Shown in pieces: positions 17,399-27,115 of a stretch of DNA of 33,340 bases; the first letter of the stretch is position 1, and each line of letters begins with the position of its first letter. This DNA is from Rhodothermales bacterium (GTDB lineage Bacteria > Bacteroidota > Rhodothermia > Rhodothermales > UBA10348). Location: assembly GCA_017859335.1 (NCBI GenBank), contig JAFMNH010000016.1:1-33340 (forward strand), read 5' to 3'. The translations under genes were made by a program, and so were the position numbers. Under the pieces are notes generated by a model, which worked only from the letters and a program-made list of their open reading frames with translations, ran no database searches and was not told where the DNA came from.

Positions 17399-18414
17399 TG
17401 GTTGTTGTCATGGATATCGGGGCCGGCGAAGCCCAAATCGAAGCGGTCATCGCCACGCTCAATGATCACGGATTCGATGTACACCGCTCGAGCGGAAGTC
17501 AGCGCACGGTGCTCGGTGCGGTGGGTGTAAAAAGGGACTTTGACAAGCGCCATATTGAACTCCTTGACGGCGTGTACACGGTTCATCGGGTGTCCGAGCC
17601 GTACAAATTTGCCGCCCGCTCCTGGAAGGAGGAGCCTACGCGCGCCGTCGTCAAGGATGTGATCATTGGTGGGGAGGAGGTCATTGTCATGGCTGGTCCC
17701 TGTTCGGTAGAGTCCGAGGAACAGATCCACGCATCGGCCCGGGCAGTGGCAGCAGCGGGCGCACGAATCCTGCGAGGTGGTGCGTTCAAGCCGCGCTCGT
17801 CTCCGTACTCCTTCCAGGGTCTGGGCGAGGAGGGGCTTGTGATGATGCGCGAAGCCGCCGACACCCACGGTCTGGCCGTGGTCACGGAACTGATGGATCC
17901 GGCGCATGCAGACCTGATGGCGCGGCATACCGACATGGTGCAGATCGGCGCACGCAACATGCAGAATTTCCCGCTCCTGCGGGTAGCCGGACAGCTCGGC
18001 CTGCCGGTGCTCCTCAAGCGCGGTATGTCCGCGAGCATAGAGGAGTGGCTCATGAGTGCCGAGTACATTCTGGCAGAGAACAACCCGAATGTTGTTCTCT
18101 GCGAGCGGGGCATCCGCACATTCGAGACCATGACCCGCAACACGCTGGACTTGTCGGCCGTGCCCGTGGTTAAGGCGCGCAGTCACCTGCCGGTCATTGT
18201 GGACCCCAGTCATGGCATCGGCATCCGCAACAAGGTGCTTCCCATGGCCCGCGCCGGCGTGGCCGCCGGCGCGGACGGCCTCATGATCGAAGTGCATCCG
18301 GATCCGGACGTGGCTTTGTCCGACGGTCCCCAGTCGCTCCATTTTCCTCAGTTCGACGAGCTCATGAGGCAGGTTCGTTTGATTGCCGAGGCCATCGGGC
18401 GTAGCGTGGCCTGA
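17398..18414 (+). CDS. aroF: 3-deoxy-7-phosphoheptulonate synthase, type I-beta with N-terminal regulatory domain
   Basis: This enzyme joins phosphoenolpyruvate and erythrose 4-phosphate, the first step of the shikimate pathway. Residues 1-70 are a ferredoxin-like regulatory domain of the kind found in Thermotoga-type enzymes, where it brings feedback control by tyrosine and phenylalanine. The TIM barrel follows with GPCSVES (100-106, metal cysteine 102), [21 protein letters not shown] and VDPSHGIG, all conserved in the subgroup that also resembles KDO 8-phosphate synthase. Length 338 is normal. It starts one base inside the tyrS stop codon and ends 184 bp before glmS. Confidence 0.94.
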   Translation: MVVVMDIGAGEAQIEAVIATLNDHGFDVHRSSGSQRTVLGAVGVKRDFDKRHIELLDGVYTVHRVSEPYKFAARSWKEEPTRAVVKDVIIGGEEVIVMAGPCSVESEEQIHASARAVAAAGARILRGGAFKPRSSPYSFQGLGEEGLVMMREAADTHGLAVVTELMDPAHADLMARHTDMVQIGARNMQNFPLLRVAGQLGLPVLLKRGMSASIEEWLMSAEYILAENNPNVVLCERGIRTFETMTRNTLDLSAVPVVKARSHLPVIVDPSHGIGIRNKVLPMARAGVAAGADGLMIEVHPDPDVALSDGPQSLHFPQFDELMRQVRLIAEAIGRSVA

Positions 18415-18598
18415 GGCCTATTTCGTGCCCGGATTCCGCATGAAGCGGATACTGCAATGATCGGTGGTCGTGTCTACGTGTCGCTCCCATTACCGGACTG
18501 TGAAGAAAAGCGCTCCCGCACAGAAATATGCTGGGGGGAGTATGAGGTACCGGGTGGGGCGAGTATACTTTCGTCAGCCATCAGCAGTGTGAACGCCC

Positions 18599-20431
18599 AT
18601 GTGTGGTATTGTCGGTTACATCGGAGATCGAGAGGCCCAGGACATTCTGGTCAAAGGTCTTTCGAGGCTTGAATACCGTGGATATGATTCTGCGGGTATT
18701 GCTATCGTGAATGGTCATCTGGGGGTCCGGAAGAAGGAGGGTAAAATTGCTCGTTTGTCCGAAGACCTCCGGGGTAACGGGTTGTCCGGGAAACTGGGAA
18801 TCGGCCACACACGATGGGCAACCCATGGTCCACCAAACGACCTAAACGCCCATCCCCACGTGAGTACGGATGGCTCGTTTGCGCTCGTCCACAACGGCAT
18901 CATCGAGAATTACACGTCCTTGCGTGACATGTTGTCCGAGAGAGGCTACCGGTTCGTCTCCCAGACAGATACCGAGGTGCTGGTTCGGCTCATCGAAGAT
19001 GTTGTGGCCCAGACCGGACTGACCCTCGGCAAGGCGGTTCGTCAGGCACTGAGCCAGGTAAAGGGTACCTATGGTATTGCACTGGTGAGTACTGAGGACC
19101 CCGACATGTTGATTGCTGCTCGCAAGGGTAGTCCGCTCATTCTTGGTGTGGGAGAGAACGAGTATTTCCTAGGTTCGGATGCCGCACCCATCGTTGAATA
19201 CACCCGCAAGGTGGTGTACCTGAACGATGGCGAGTTGGTTATCGTCCGCCGTAGAGGCTTCAAGGTCTTTTCGGTCGATGACGTGAAGCTCAAGAAAACC
19301 ATTCATGAGCTGGAGTGGGATCTGGAGCAGATAGAGAAAGGCGGCTATGAGCATTTCATGCTCAAGGAGATCATGGAGCAGCCCAGTGCCCTGGAAGATG
19401 CCATGCGTGGCCGTCTGTATACTGAAGAGCCCTTCGTGCAGCTCGGTGGGCTCCTGGACTCTCTGGATCAGCTGCGCTCGGCCGATCGTATCATTCTGTG
19501 TGCCTGCGGAACGTCATGGCATGCAGCCCTGGTTGGAGAATACCTGGTCGAAGCATGGGCGCGCATACCTGTCGAGGTCGAGTATGCCTCTGAATTCCGG
19601 TATCGCAACCCCATTCTTCGACAGGGTGATGCGGTGCTTGTCGTGTCCCAAAGCGGAGAAACCGCCGATACGCTGGCGGCCGTGCGGGAGGCGCAGCGTC
19701 AAGGCATCCCCGTTTATGGTATTTGCAACACGGTGGGTTCGACCATCGCGCGGGAGACCGAAGCCGGCGTATACCTGCATGCTGGCCCTGAAATCGGTGT
19801 CGCATCCACGAAAGCCTTCACGGCGCAGGTCACCATCCTTGCCCAACTTGCGCTGGCACTGGCAAAGGACAGATCCCTCGAGCCAACCGAGCTCAGCAGG
19901 ATCGTCGCCGAGCTGAAGGCCATACCGTCACGCATCACTGAGGTGTTGGAAACGGCGGACGCCGTCGAGCAGATTGCCAAAACCTTTCGCTACGCCTCCA
20001 ACTTCCTGTATCTGGGCCGGGGCGTCAATTTTCCGGTAGCCCTCGAGGGGGCGTTGAAGCTCAAGGAGATATCCTACATCCACGCCGAGGGGTATCCTGC
20101 TGCTGAGATGAAACACGGTCCCATTGCGTTGATTGACCGGTTCATGCCCGTCGTCTTCATTGCCATGAAGGACAGCACCTACGAAAAGGTCGTGTCCAAC
20201 ATCGAAGAGGTCGTGGCGCGCGATGGGGTCGTTATCGTCGTGACGGACGCCGAGGAAGGGGAACTGGATCATCTGTGCGAGCACGTCATCCGCATCCCGA
20301 AGACCCATGAGATGCTCTCGCCGTTGCTGACAGTGGTCCCTTTGCAGTTGCTCTCCTATCACATCGCCGTGCTTCGGGGATGCGACGTGGATCAGCCCCG
20401 CAACCTGGCCAAGAGCGTCACCGTCGAGTAA
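18599..20431 (+). CDS. glmS: Glucosamine-fructose-6-phosphate aminotransferase (isomerizing)
   Basis: GlmS makes glucosamine 6-phosphate from fructose 6-phosphate and glutamine, the entry to peptidoglycan and LPS amino sugars. The 610 residues match the family length. The protein starts with the N-terminal nucleophile Cys 2 (CGIVGYIG) and the glutaminase pattern EYRGYDSAG and HTRWATHG, and then has two SIS domains that bind the sugar (CGTSWHA near 300, SQSGETADT). It ends in the diagnostic DQPRNLAKSVTVE, which includes the catalytic lysine. I see no glmS ribozyme in the 184 bp upstream. A TATACT box lies 30 bp before the start but has no convincing -35 partner. Confidence 0.98.
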   Translation: MCGIVGYIGDREAQDILVKGLSRLEYRGYDSAGIAIVNGHLGVRKKEGKIARLSEDLRGNGLSGKLGIGHTRWATHGPPNDLNAHPHVSTDGSFALVHNGIIENYTSLRDMLSERGYRFVSQTDTEVLVRLIEDVVAQTGLTLGKAVRQALSQVKGTYGIALVSTEDPDMLIAARKGSPLILGVGENEYFLGSDAAPIVEYTRKVVYLNDGELVIVRRRGFKVFSVDDVKLKKTIHELEWDLEQIEKGGYEHFMLKEIMEQPSALEDAMRGRLYTEEPFVQLGGLLDSLDQLRSADRIILCACGTSWHAALVGEYLVEAWARIPVEVEYASEFRYRNPILRQGDAVLVVSQSGETADTLAAVREAQRQGIPVYGICNTVGSTIARETEAGVYLHAGPEIGVASTKAFTAQVTILAQLALALAKDRSLEPTELSRIVAELKAIPSRITEVLETADAVEQIAKTFRYASNFLYLGRGVNFPVALEGALKLKEISYIHAEGYPAAEMKHGPIALIDRFMPVVFIAMKDSTYEKVVSNIEEVVARDGVVIVVTDAEEGELDHLCEHVIRIPKTHEMLSPLLTVVPLQLLSYHIAVLRGCDVDQPRNLAKSVTVE

Positions 20432-20450
20432 CGTGTAACCCACAGGCATT

Positions 20451-20485
20451 AAAAAAGCGCGCCCACCAGTCGGTGGGCGCGCTTT
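20451..20485. terminator. Bidirectional terminator between glmS and a convergent gene
   Basis: AGCGCGCCCACC and GGTGGGCGCGCT form a perfect 12-bp stem around a four-base AGTC loop. It has an A run before it and a T run after it, so it can stop transcription from both sides: glmS on the plus strand and the hypothetical gene at 20539 on the minus strand. Confidence 0.93.
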
Positions 20486-20538
20486 TTCATAGCAAAACGG
20501 TGTGTTTTCGAACGGTTGCGCCAGGGGTGCTGAGCGTG

Positions 20539-20919
20539 TCAGTGGATGTTCATACCGGCCGCTCGCTGTCCAAAGACAGCAATCGGTTTTTGCGCAGCAT
20601 CCTGTGCGGGGGTCAGATCGAAGGCGGCAAAGGTGGCGTCGCTGATGCGATAGTCCCGCGTCGTATCGAATACCAGATACGTTTCCCGGTTGTTGATCCA
20701 CCAAGCCACTTCCCGATGCCGGTTGGCTTCCTGCAGCGCCATGGCTAGCACCTGCTCATCGTTCATGCCCACGCTTCTGAAGTTTTCCACAGCGATTGGT
20801 TTCGGCCGGGTGGCCAGATCGTCAATGACATAGAAGACTGTGAAGCACATGAGCATCCAGAGGATGATTCCCCGGACGGACCGGTTATCGGTTACCTGAT
20901 GATAGGGAGAAGCGAACAT
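20539..20919 (-). CDS. Hypothetical single-pass membrane protein
   Basis: I do not recognise this gene. The 126-residue product starts with a short polar stretch, has one membrane helix (GIILWMLMCFTVFYVI, about residues 17-32), and then a soluble part with many charged residues (ALQEANRHREVAWWINNRET). It is likely anchored in the inner membrane with the soluble part facing out or into the cytoplasm; I cannot tell which. ATG 20919 is chosen because it precedes the helix; an in-frame ATG at 21015 would add residues that look random. It converges on glmS and shares the terminator. No operon partner lies upstream. Confidence 0.6.
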   Translation of the reverse strand: MFASPYHQVTDNRSVRGIILWMLMCFTVFYVIDDLATRPKPIAVENFRSVGMNDEQVLAMALQEANRHREVAWWINNRETYLVFDTTRDYRISDATFAAFDLTPAQDAAQKPIAVFGQRAAGMNIH

Positions 20920-21232
20920 GAGCGGGTGGCGTGCACTGCTTGGTGTAAAATGATCTCGATGGTCAGGGGAGTCACGTGCACATTGCATGCCAATCGTCCG
21001 GACCCCGTCAGGCAAGCAAAAACCAGCTGATTGGCGCTAGACACCGCGGTGCGGGTGTTTCGATAACAAACCACTTCGTCCCTGCAGCGCAACGTCGGAA
21101 GGCGTCAGGGATCGGCATCACGTGCCATTACGACCACGAACCATTGCCCCAGGGTGGCGTACATCCCTCCACCTTTCGAAATGCATCCCCACGCTTCACC
21201 GAGTCCAGGTCAACAGGCTCCATTCCCGCCCC
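20920..21232. other. Divergent intergenic region, no gene recognised
   Basis: These 313 bp separate the minus-strand hypothetical gene from prfA. Short frames here have no family resemblance. A TAAAAT hexamer at 20946 lacks a -35 partner at the right distance. I see nothing else I can support. Confidence 0.4.
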
Positions 21233-22318
21233 ATGATCAACCCAGACATCCTCAACGGCATCAAGGAACGGTTTGCCGACATCACCCGGGAAATGTCGGA
21301 TCCGGAGGTGGCTACCGACCCCCGGAAGATGGCCGCCTTGGGACGTGAGCACACCACACTCAAGGAAGTCGTGCATCACATCGATGTCTATGTCGGACAG
21401 AGAAATGAGATTGGGGACCTCAAAGAGATGCTGCGAACGGAGACCGATGCGGACCTGAAGGAGATGGCAGCGTTGGAGCTCGAGACTCTCCAGACGTCAC
21501 TTCCTGCCCTTGAGGAAGAGCTGCGTCTCATGTTGATTCCGAAAAACCCGGAGGATACCAAAGATGCCATCATTGAAATCCGAGCGGGCACCGGAGGTGA
21601 TGAGGCGGCACTCTTCGCCGGCGATCTGTTCAGGCTCTATTCCCGTGTGGCCGAGAAAAAGGGGTGGAAGGTGGACCTGATGGAGAGTTCCCTCGGTACT
21701 CAGGGGGGCTTCAAGGAAATCATCTTCGGGATCAGCGGCCCGGATGCTTTCGGTACGATGAAATACGAGAGTGGCGTGCACCGTGTGCAGCGCGTCCCTG
21801 CCACCGAATCGTCAGGTCGGATACACACCTCGGCAGCCACCGTGGCAGTGCTTCCCGAAGCAGAAGAAGTGGATGTCGATATCCATCCGAATGATCTGAA
21901 AATCGATGTCTACCGCTCCAGTGGACCGGGTGGGCAGAGTGTGAACACAACCGACTCAGCGGTTCGTATCACCCACATCCCGACGGGAACGGTCGTAACC
22001 TGTCAAGACGAGAAGAGTCAACATAAGAACAAGGACAAGGCCCTTCGTGTCCTTCGTTCCCGTCTTTACGAGGCGAAGTTGGCTGAAATCGAGTCGGAAC
22101 GAAGCGAAGCACGAAGATCCCAGGTGTCGACCGGGGATCGAAGCGCCAAGATCCGCACCTACAACTGGCCACAGGGACGGGTGACGGATCATCGACTTGA
22201 GGGAGATGAAAAGAATCATGCCCTCGAGAAGGTCATGAATGGCGAACTCGACGATATCCTCAAGGCACTGCGTACGGCGGAGAACGCCGATCGTCTGGCG
22301 GCCATGAACAGCGATTGA
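21233..22318 (+). CDS. prfA: Peptide chain release factor 1
   Basis: RF1 recognises UAA and UAG stop codons and triggers peptide release. The 361-residue protein has the codon-reading PAT (189-191, the P-x-T motif of RF1) in [15 protein letters not shown] and the catalytic GGQ (233-235) in [10 protein letters not shown]. This identifies RF1 rather than RF2, which has SPF. ATG 21233 gives the standard length; an ATG at 21122 would add 37 residues not seen in the family. It lies 171 bp before rpsF, so a separate promoter for the ribosomal operon is likely. Confidence 0.96.
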   Translation: MINPDILNGIKERFADITREMSDPEVATDPRKMAALGREHTTLKEVVHHIDVYVGQRNEIGDLKEMLRTETDADLKEMAALELETLQTSLPALEEELRLMLIPKNPEDTKDAIIEIRAGTGGDEAALFAGDLFRLYSRVAEKKGWKVDLMESSLGTQGGFKEIIFGISGPDAFGTMKYESGVHRVQRVPATESSGRIHTSAATVAVLPEAEEVDVDIHPNDLKIDVYRSSGPGGQSVNTTDSAVRITHIPTGTVVTCQDEKSQHKNKDKALRVLRSRLYEAKLAEIESERSEARRSQVSTGDRSAKIRTYNWPQGRVTDHRLEGDEKNHALEKVMNGELDDILKALRTAENADRLAAMNSD

Positions 22319-22489
22319 TGTGGTCTGAGAGGTGGTGCTGAGCTGTTGAGATTCGGCGAATTGACCCTCTGGGGGTGACACTGGCATCAGGACGCCGTAT
22401 GTTGCGGTTCTGTACAATCCCTGCTCCTGAGAAAAGCGCACATGGCGACTGGACTTCGGGGCATAGCCCATCATCATCCAAAGGGATAC

Positions 22490-22870
22490 ATGGCTACAAA
22501 CAAGAACACGTACGAGTTAACGTACATCGTCAATTCGGTTATTTCGGACGAGCAGGTAAAGGACATGGTGTCCCGTATTACTGCTTACGTGACGGAAAAC
22601 GGGGGCGACATCATCGAAGTGGACGAGTGGGGCGCACGCCGCCTGGCTTTCCCGATCCAGAAAAAGCGCAACGGTTACTACGTGAACATGTACTTCACGG
22701 CACCGGGCGACATGATTCCCCGTCTGGAGCGGACGCTTGAGATCGATGACAACATCCTCCGCTATCTCACGCTTCGTATGGATCCCAAAATGGTCCGCCA
22801 CTACGAAGCCACGAAAACCAAGCGCGCCGCGGAAGCTGAGGCAACCGAGGCCGAAACCGAAGAGGCATAA
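22490..22870 (+). CDS. rpsF: 30S ribosomal protein S6
   Basis: S6 binds S18 in the central domain of the 30S subunit. The 126-residue protein has [16 protein letters not shown] at the start, [23 protein letters not shown] in the middle and a C-terminal acidic tail rich in Glu and Ala ([12 protein letters not shown]), common in this family. ATG 22490 begins the core directly; ATG 22442 in the same frame adds a non-conserved stretch. The 170 bp upstream carry GTGACA and TATGTT (22375, 22399; 18 bp apart) as a possible promoter, seen by eye only. Five bases separate it from rpsR, and no ssb gene intervenes. Confidence 0.95.
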   Translation: MATNKNTYELTYIVNSVISDEQVKDMVSRITAYVTENGGDIIEVDEWGARRLAFPIQKKRNGYYVNMYFTAPGDMIPRLERTLEIDDNILRYLTLRMDPKMVRHYEATKTKRAAEAEATEAETEEA

Positions 22871-22875
22871 GCACC

Positions 22876-23082
22876 ATGTCGAACACACCTTCTTTCGTCG
22901 AGCCTGACTACGTCGACTACAAAGACACGGAAACGCTGAAGCGATTTCTCAACGAACAGGGGAAAATCCTGCCCCGGCGCATTACGAACGTATCGGCCAA
23001 GTTCCAGCGCCAGCTTACGCGTGCGGTCAAGCGTGCCCGTCATTTGGCACTCATCCCGTTCGTAGCCGACTCGCTCAAGTAA
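22876..23082 (+). CDS. rpsR: 30S ribosomal protein S18
   Basis: The 68-residue protein carries the S18 core: [24 protein letters not shown], then the basic segment [18 protein letters not shown] that contacts 16S rRNA. It lacks the N-terminal zinc cysteines that some S18 proteins have. It lies between rpsF (5 bp upstream) and rplI (40 bp downstream) in the standard order. Confidence 0.96.
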   Translation: MSNTPSFVEPDYVDYKDTETLKRFLNEQGKILPRRITNVSAKFQRQLTRAVKRARHLALIPFVADSLK

Positions 23083-23122
23083 TCTTCAGCAGGACGGAGC
23101 TCCGTCACAGCCCGACAGAATC

Positions 23123-23578
23123 ATGAAAGTACTTCTTCTCGAAGAAATGGAGAACCTGGGAGAGGCTGGCGATATCGTGGACGTCAAGGACGGTTACGGT
23201 CGCAACTTCCTCATCCCTCGCGGTATGGCCAAGATGGCCACCAGCGGCGTGGTCAAAGCATGGCAGGAAGAACGCCGACAGGCATCACGCAAATTGTCGA
23301 AAGCCAAGGAAGATGCCGAAGCGCTGGCCAAGGAAATGGCCGGTGTCGAAGTCGTTGTTTTCGCCAAGGTTGGCGAAGAGAATCGGATTTTCGGTTCCGT
23401 AACGCCGGTTCATGTGGCAGAAGGCCTGGCCAAACACGGTATCGAAGCAGATCGCCGCAAGATCACGGTAAACGACGACATCAAGCACACAGGTGTTTAC
23501 ACCGCTTCGGTGAAAATCCATCCCGAGGTAGTCGCCGAGGTCAAGGTTCGTGTAGAACCGGAGCCAGCTGCTGCCTGA
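23123..23578 (+). CDS. rplI: 50S ribosomal protein L9
   Basis: L9 binds domain V of 23S rRNA near the L1 stalk. The N-terminal domain is clear (KVLLLEEMENLGEAGDIV, DGYGRNFLIPRGMA), followed by a long helix with many Lys and Glu residues and the C-terminal domain (residues 85-151). The length of 151 is normal. It is last in the rpsF-rpsR-rplI operon, whose transcript probably ends at the hairpin 29 bp further on. Confidence 0.96.
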   Translation: MKVLLLEEMENLGEAGDIVDVKDGYGRNFLIPRGMAKMATSGVVKAWQEERRQASRKLSKAKEDAEALAKEMAGVEVVVFAKVGEENRIFGSVTPVHVAEGLAKHGIEADRRKITVNDDIKHTGVYTASVKIHPEVVAEVKVRVEPEPAAA

Positions 23579-23606
23579 TCGACCATCACGGTCGGCAACA
23601 TTGGGT

Positions 23607-23652
23607 ACAGGGTATCCGTTGGCTCAGACCGACGGATACCCTGTTTCGTTTC
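23607..23652 (+). terminator. Terminator of the rpsF-rpsR-rplI operon
   Basis: ACAGGGTATCCGT and ACGGATACCCTGT are perfectly complementary (13 bp) around a 12-nt loop, followed by TTCGTTTC, a broken T-tract. Its position 29 bp after the rplI stop and before dsbD fits the end of the ribosomal operon. Confidence 0.75.
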
Positions 23653-23728
23653 GGGCAATGCCACTAGGTCGGATCCCGTGTACCAGCCTACTCCCAGCGT
23701 CGAGTTCCCCAGCAAAGCGATACCAAAC

Positions 23729-25705
23729 ATGTCGTATCAACGCGTTCCATCCCGGATCTGTGCTCTCTTGCTCATCGTGCTGGGCATGGTCCTTATCCCA
23801 TCGGTAGCCGCTGGGCAGTTCGGTCCTCAATTCGAGGGTCCGGAGGCATACGTGTCCTGGTCCGTCCGACCCATACCGTCTGGTATCGGTGTGCGGGATA
23901 CGTCGGTGGTCAAACTCACGGCCACCATCGCTGACGACTGGAAGATGTATGCGCTCGATGCCTCACTTCCGGCCATGGGCGATGTCCTTGCGCGCCCCAA
24001 TGGGGTCACCGTATCTGTTGGAGATACCCTCGCAGGACTCACCTGGCTTGGACAGGTGGGGCAGTCGGCGCCCTCGGCTGGATATGACGACATCTTCGAG
24101 ATGGACCTGAAGTGGTTTTACGGCGAGGCTTCCTTCTACACGGCTCTCGCATCGAGCGATTCGTCTGCAGGAACGCTCGAAATTCCGCTCACGGTACGCT
24201 ACCAGATCTGTAATGACGAACTGGGGGTCTGCCTTCGACCTGAGACGACCGTACTGACCACAGCACTGTCAGTAGACCCGTCCTGTATTGACTGCTCGGC
24301 CAGCCAGCAGGAGATTGCGTTGGCGCAGCAGGCTGTAGTCGAACAGGGAGCGGCGGAAGCTTCCAGCGCAGGGCTGTTGCCTTTTCTGCTCTTGGCCATT
24401 GGCGCCGGGTTGGCCTCCTTGTTGACGCCTTGCGTCTTCCCCATGATTCCGCTCACGGTCTCCTATTTCACCAAGTACGGTACAACCCGGAAAGAGGCCC
24501 TCCGATTGGCATTGCTCTACGGATCGGCCATCGTGATCACGTTTACGGGCATCGGTATCGTAATGGCCCTTCTGGTTGGCTCGGCAGGGGCTTTGGTCAT
24601 TGCATCAAACCCGTGGGTCAATGCATTCATCGCTTTCGTGCTGGTGGGTTTTGCGTTCTCCCTGCTCGGTTTTTACGAGATCCGCCTGCCCTCCTCGCTT
24701 CTTACCTGGGTCAACGTCCGGGGTGGTGAAGGCAAGGGGTGGACCGGTGTCCTGTTCATGGGGCTGACACTGACGTTGGTCTCTTTCTCGTGTACTGCTC
24801 CTTTCGTCGGTGGGTTGCTGGCGGCAGCGTCAACAGGAACCTGGGCGTATCCCCTCTTTGGTATGGTCGCTTACAGTGTGACCTTTGCCCTGCCATTCGT
24901 ACTGCTGGCCCTCTTTCCACGCTCTTTGGATCTCCTTCCCAAGTCGGGCTCCTGGATGAATACGCTGAAGGTGGTCCTGGGCTTTGTGGAGTTGGCGGCA
25001 GCCGTAAAGTTCTTTTCGAACGCCGACCTCGTATGGGGGTTGGGAGTGCTCCCGCGTACGCTGGGTATCATCTTGGTTCTGATACCATCCCTTTTCATTG
25101 GCCTGTATCTGATGGGATGGCTGCGTGTAGGCCACGGCTCCCTTGGACGCCCCGGCTGGTTTCGAGGAGCGCTGGCTGTGCTGTTTTTCCTCTTCGCTGT
25201 GCGGATGATGCCGGGCCTTGCCGGTAAGCCGTTGGGTTTCCTGGACGCGTACCTGCCTCCGCATCAAGAGGTGGACCGGCAGTTGCTGGCGCTCTTCGGT
25301 ATCGAGCGGGCCGAGGCTGATCTGGAAGAAGGGTGGGTCGTGGATGATATCGAGGGAGCCTTCGCCATGGCTGTCGACCAGGATCTTCCGGTACTCATCG
25401 ATTTTTCCGGGTGGACCTGCACCAACTGTCGTGATATGGAGGCCAATGTCTTTCCGAAACCCGAGGTGCGCAGCCAGCTGGACAGCGCGTTTGTGCCACT
25501 CCGACTCTACACGGATGATCTCGATAAGGGTGATGCCTTTCACGCTTTCCAGATGGCACTGACGGGCACACCTGCCCTACCCACCTACGCGATTGTGGAT
25601 GCGGCCGACAGCACGGTCATTGCTCAGCAAAGCGCCATGATGAGTACGCGGGACTTCGCTGCGTTTCTCGAAACTGGGGCGGATGCCTATCGGATTGAAC
25701 GCTGA
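23729..25705 (+). CDS. dsbD: DsbD-like thiol:disulfide interchange protein
   Basis: DsbD moves reducing power from cytoplasmic thioredoxin across the membrane to periplasmic partners. The 658-residue protein has a signal peptide (ending near AAGQ, residue 30) and an N-terminal periplasmic domain with cysteines at 161 and 168 (QICNDELGVCL). The membrane domain has about eight helices with the redox pair Cys 235 (LLTPCVFPMIPL) and Cys 355 (SFSCTAPFVGG). A C-terminal thioredoxin domain carries WTCTNC (Cys 564 and 567). The N-terminal pair is C-x6-C where E. coli DsbD has C-x5-C. ATG 23729 precedes the signal peptide; ATG 23678 would add 17 residues overlapping the ribosomal-operon terminator gap. 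Confidence 0.93.
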   Translation: MSYQRVPSRICALLLIVLGMVLIPSVAAGQFGPQFEGPEAYVSWSVRPIPSGIGVRDTSVVKLTATIADDWKMYALDASLPAMGDVLARPNGVTVSVGDTLAGLTWLGQVGQSAPSAGYDDIFEMDLKWFYGEASFYTALASSDSSAGTLEIPLTVRYQICNDELGVCLRPETTVLTTALSVDPSCIDCSASQQEIALAQQAVVEQGAAEASSAGLLPFLLLAIGAGLASLLTPCVFPMIPLTVSYFTKYGTTRKEALRLALLYGSAIVITFTGIGIVMALLVGSAGALVIASNPWVNAFIAFVLVGFAFSLLGFYEIRLPSSLLTWVNVRGGEGKGWTGVLFMGLTLTLVSFSCTAPFVGGLLAAASTGTWAYPLFGMVAYSVTFALPFVLLALFPRSLDLLPKSGSWMNTLKVVLGFVELAAAVKFFSNADLVWGLGVLPRTLGIILVLIPSLFIGLYLMGWLRVGHGSLGRPGWFRGALAVLFFLFAVRMMPGLAGKPLGFLDAYLPPHQEVDRQLLALFGIERAEADLEEGWVVDDIEGAFAMAVDQDLPVLIDFSGWTCTNCRDMEANVFPKPEVRSQLDSAFVPLRLYTDDLDKGDAFHAFQMALTGTPALPTYAIVDAADSTVIAQQSAMMSTRDFAAFLETGADAYRIER

Positions 25706-25723
25706 GAGCCTGGGCAGAACTGC

Positions 25724-26185
25724 TCAGCTGTGCTCTTTTTCGATGGGTAAGAGCACGACGGGCTGTTTGGCTTCCCTGGCAACGGTGTTCGATACGGATC
25801 CGAGCAACATGCGCTCAATGGCTGAGTGATGCCGCTTGGCCATGACGATCATTTCCATACCCATTTGGATGGCATCATCAAGAATGATGCGTGCGGGATC
25901 GCCCTCGTGCAAGGCCGGTCGGGAAGGGATAACGAATCGCTCCTTGAGGAAGGCATCGAAGTCGTGTTGCTCTGCCTCAACGATGGCCTCTTCTACGGCC
26001 GGATCGTACAGGACATAGGCCGTGTCTCCGAATCCACTCAGGGGATCGACGCCCAAGGGAGTCGTAGGCGTCGGCATGTGTACATGCAGTACGTACAACT
26101 CGGCATCGAGACGCTGGACAAGCTGCTGAACCTGGTCTGTAATGGCCTTCGGTTCAGTCAGGTCGGTGGCGAACATCACTTTCAT
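25724..26185 (-). CDS. Universal stress protein (UspA-like)
   Basis: The 153-residue cytoplasmic protein has the alpha/beta fold of universal stress proteins: KVMFATDLTEPK at the N-terminus and, near the end, IVMAKRHHSAIERMLLGSVSNTVAREAKQPVVLL. The nucleotide loop of ATP-binding members has the form G-x2-G-x9-G-S; here the first two glycines are replaced (A and H) while the final GSVSNTV is kept, so ATP binding is uncertain. ATG 26185 starts the first strand; ATG 26212 adds nine polar residues and is possible. The frame runs to 26389 without family resemblance. It converges on dsbD, with 18 bp between stops. Confidence 0.85.
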   Translation of the reverse strand: MKVMFATDLTEPKAITDQVQQLVQRLDAELYVLHVHMPTPTTPLGVDPLSGFGDTAYVLYDPAVEEAIVEAEQHDFDAFLKERFVIPSRPALHEGDPARIILDDAIQMGMEMIVMAKRHHSAIERMLLGSVSNTVAREAKQPVVLLPIEKEHS

Positions 26186-26500
26186 GGCAGGCTCCGTTTG
26201 TTTCTGCGACATGTGAGCAGCAATCAGGAAGGCAAGTCCCGAAGCGGCAAATGACCTGATGGGGCATACCAAGGCTATTGGATGCCGGACCCAGTCACAA
26301 TAGTGGATTCCCTTATCAGCGTGTAGTCGACCCGGTTCGGTCCACCCTGCAGGGTGCCTACCGAGCGAGCGGATCACTCCCCAGTACATTGAAGAGAATT
26401 CAAACGGGGAATACAGTACCGGACGAATCCGTGCCCGGCCTCTTACGTTCCATCTCCCTGCTGATAGCGGTCATTTTGTAACGATGTTGGTGATATACAC
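26186..26500. other. Divergent intergenic region between uspA-like and rhomboid genes
   Basis: These 315 bp hold short frames only. Promoters for both flanking genes should lie here, but I cannot assign boxes with confidence. No repeat or RNA gene is visible. Confidence 0.4.
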
Positions 26501-27115
26501 GTGTTCTACGATACGCCCCTTACGCTCTTTCTGCTGTTGATTACCGTCCTGGTCAGTGGGTACACCCTGTATCAGGACCCGTCCCTGATGTCAAGGCTCT
26601 CCTTCAAACCACGTGACATCCTCGATGAGGGCCAGTGGTACCGGATGATTACAGGAGGATTTGTTCATGGAAGCCTGGGCCACTTGGCCTTCAACATGAT
26701 CACCCTCTTCTTCTTCGGGCCAGTACTCGAAGCGCGGCTGGGATCGCTTGTCTTTCTCCTCGTCTATTTCGGCTCGGAACTCTCGGCGCATGCCTTGACG
26801 CTGAAGCTTCACCGGCATACGCCCGGATACGCCGCTGTGGGTGCCTCTGGAGCGATTGCCGGGCTCGTGTTTTCGTTTTGTCTCTTTCGCCCCTTCGAAA
26901 ACATCTATCTGTTTTTCGCCATCGGTATTCCTGCCTGGCTCTTTGCCGTGGGATTCGTCCTCTTTTCCACCATGGCCATGCGAAACCGTCCATCGGGAGC
27001 GATGGGGGGTATTGCACACGAGGCTCATCTTGGAGGTGCCTTGGGCGGCCTGCTGCTGACCATTCTGCTGAAGCCCGAAGCGCTCAGCATCTTTCTTGGG
27101 CAGGTGGGCTTCTGA
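26501..27115 (+). CDS. Rhomboid-family intramembrane serine protease
   Basis: Rhomboids cut substrate membrane helices inside the bilayer. The 204-residue protein has six predicted membrane segments and the family residues: HLAFN (His 61, Asn 65) in segment 2, GASGA (catalytic Ser 116) in segment 4, and HEAHLGGALGG (catalytic His 176) in segment 6. The start is GTG 26501; the only nearby ATG (26484) is out of frame. Substrates are unknown. It is the last protein gene before the noncoding stretch that holds the candidate large RNA. Confidence 0.9.
   Translation: MFYDTPLTLFLLLITVLVSGYTLYQDPSLMSRLSFKPRDILDEGQWYRMITGGFVHGSLGHLAFNMITLFFFGPVLEARLGSLVFLLVYFGSELSAHALTLKLHRHTPGYAAVGASGAIAGLVFSFCLFRPFENIYLFFAIGIPAWLFAVGFVLFSTMAMRNRPSGAMGGIAHEAHLGGALGGLLLTILLKPEALSIFLGQVGF

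Noticed and set aside
18415-18598. glmS ribozyme or other riboswitch upstream of glmS
   Set aside because: The 184-bp leader lacks the glmS ribozyme core, and I see no regular helical set.
25701-25740. GCTGAG/CTCAGC hairpin plus T-tract between dsbD and the uspA-like gene as a terminator
   Set aside because: The stem is six bases, the loop is long, and it overlaps both stop codons. A weak terminator is possible but not supported enough to list.
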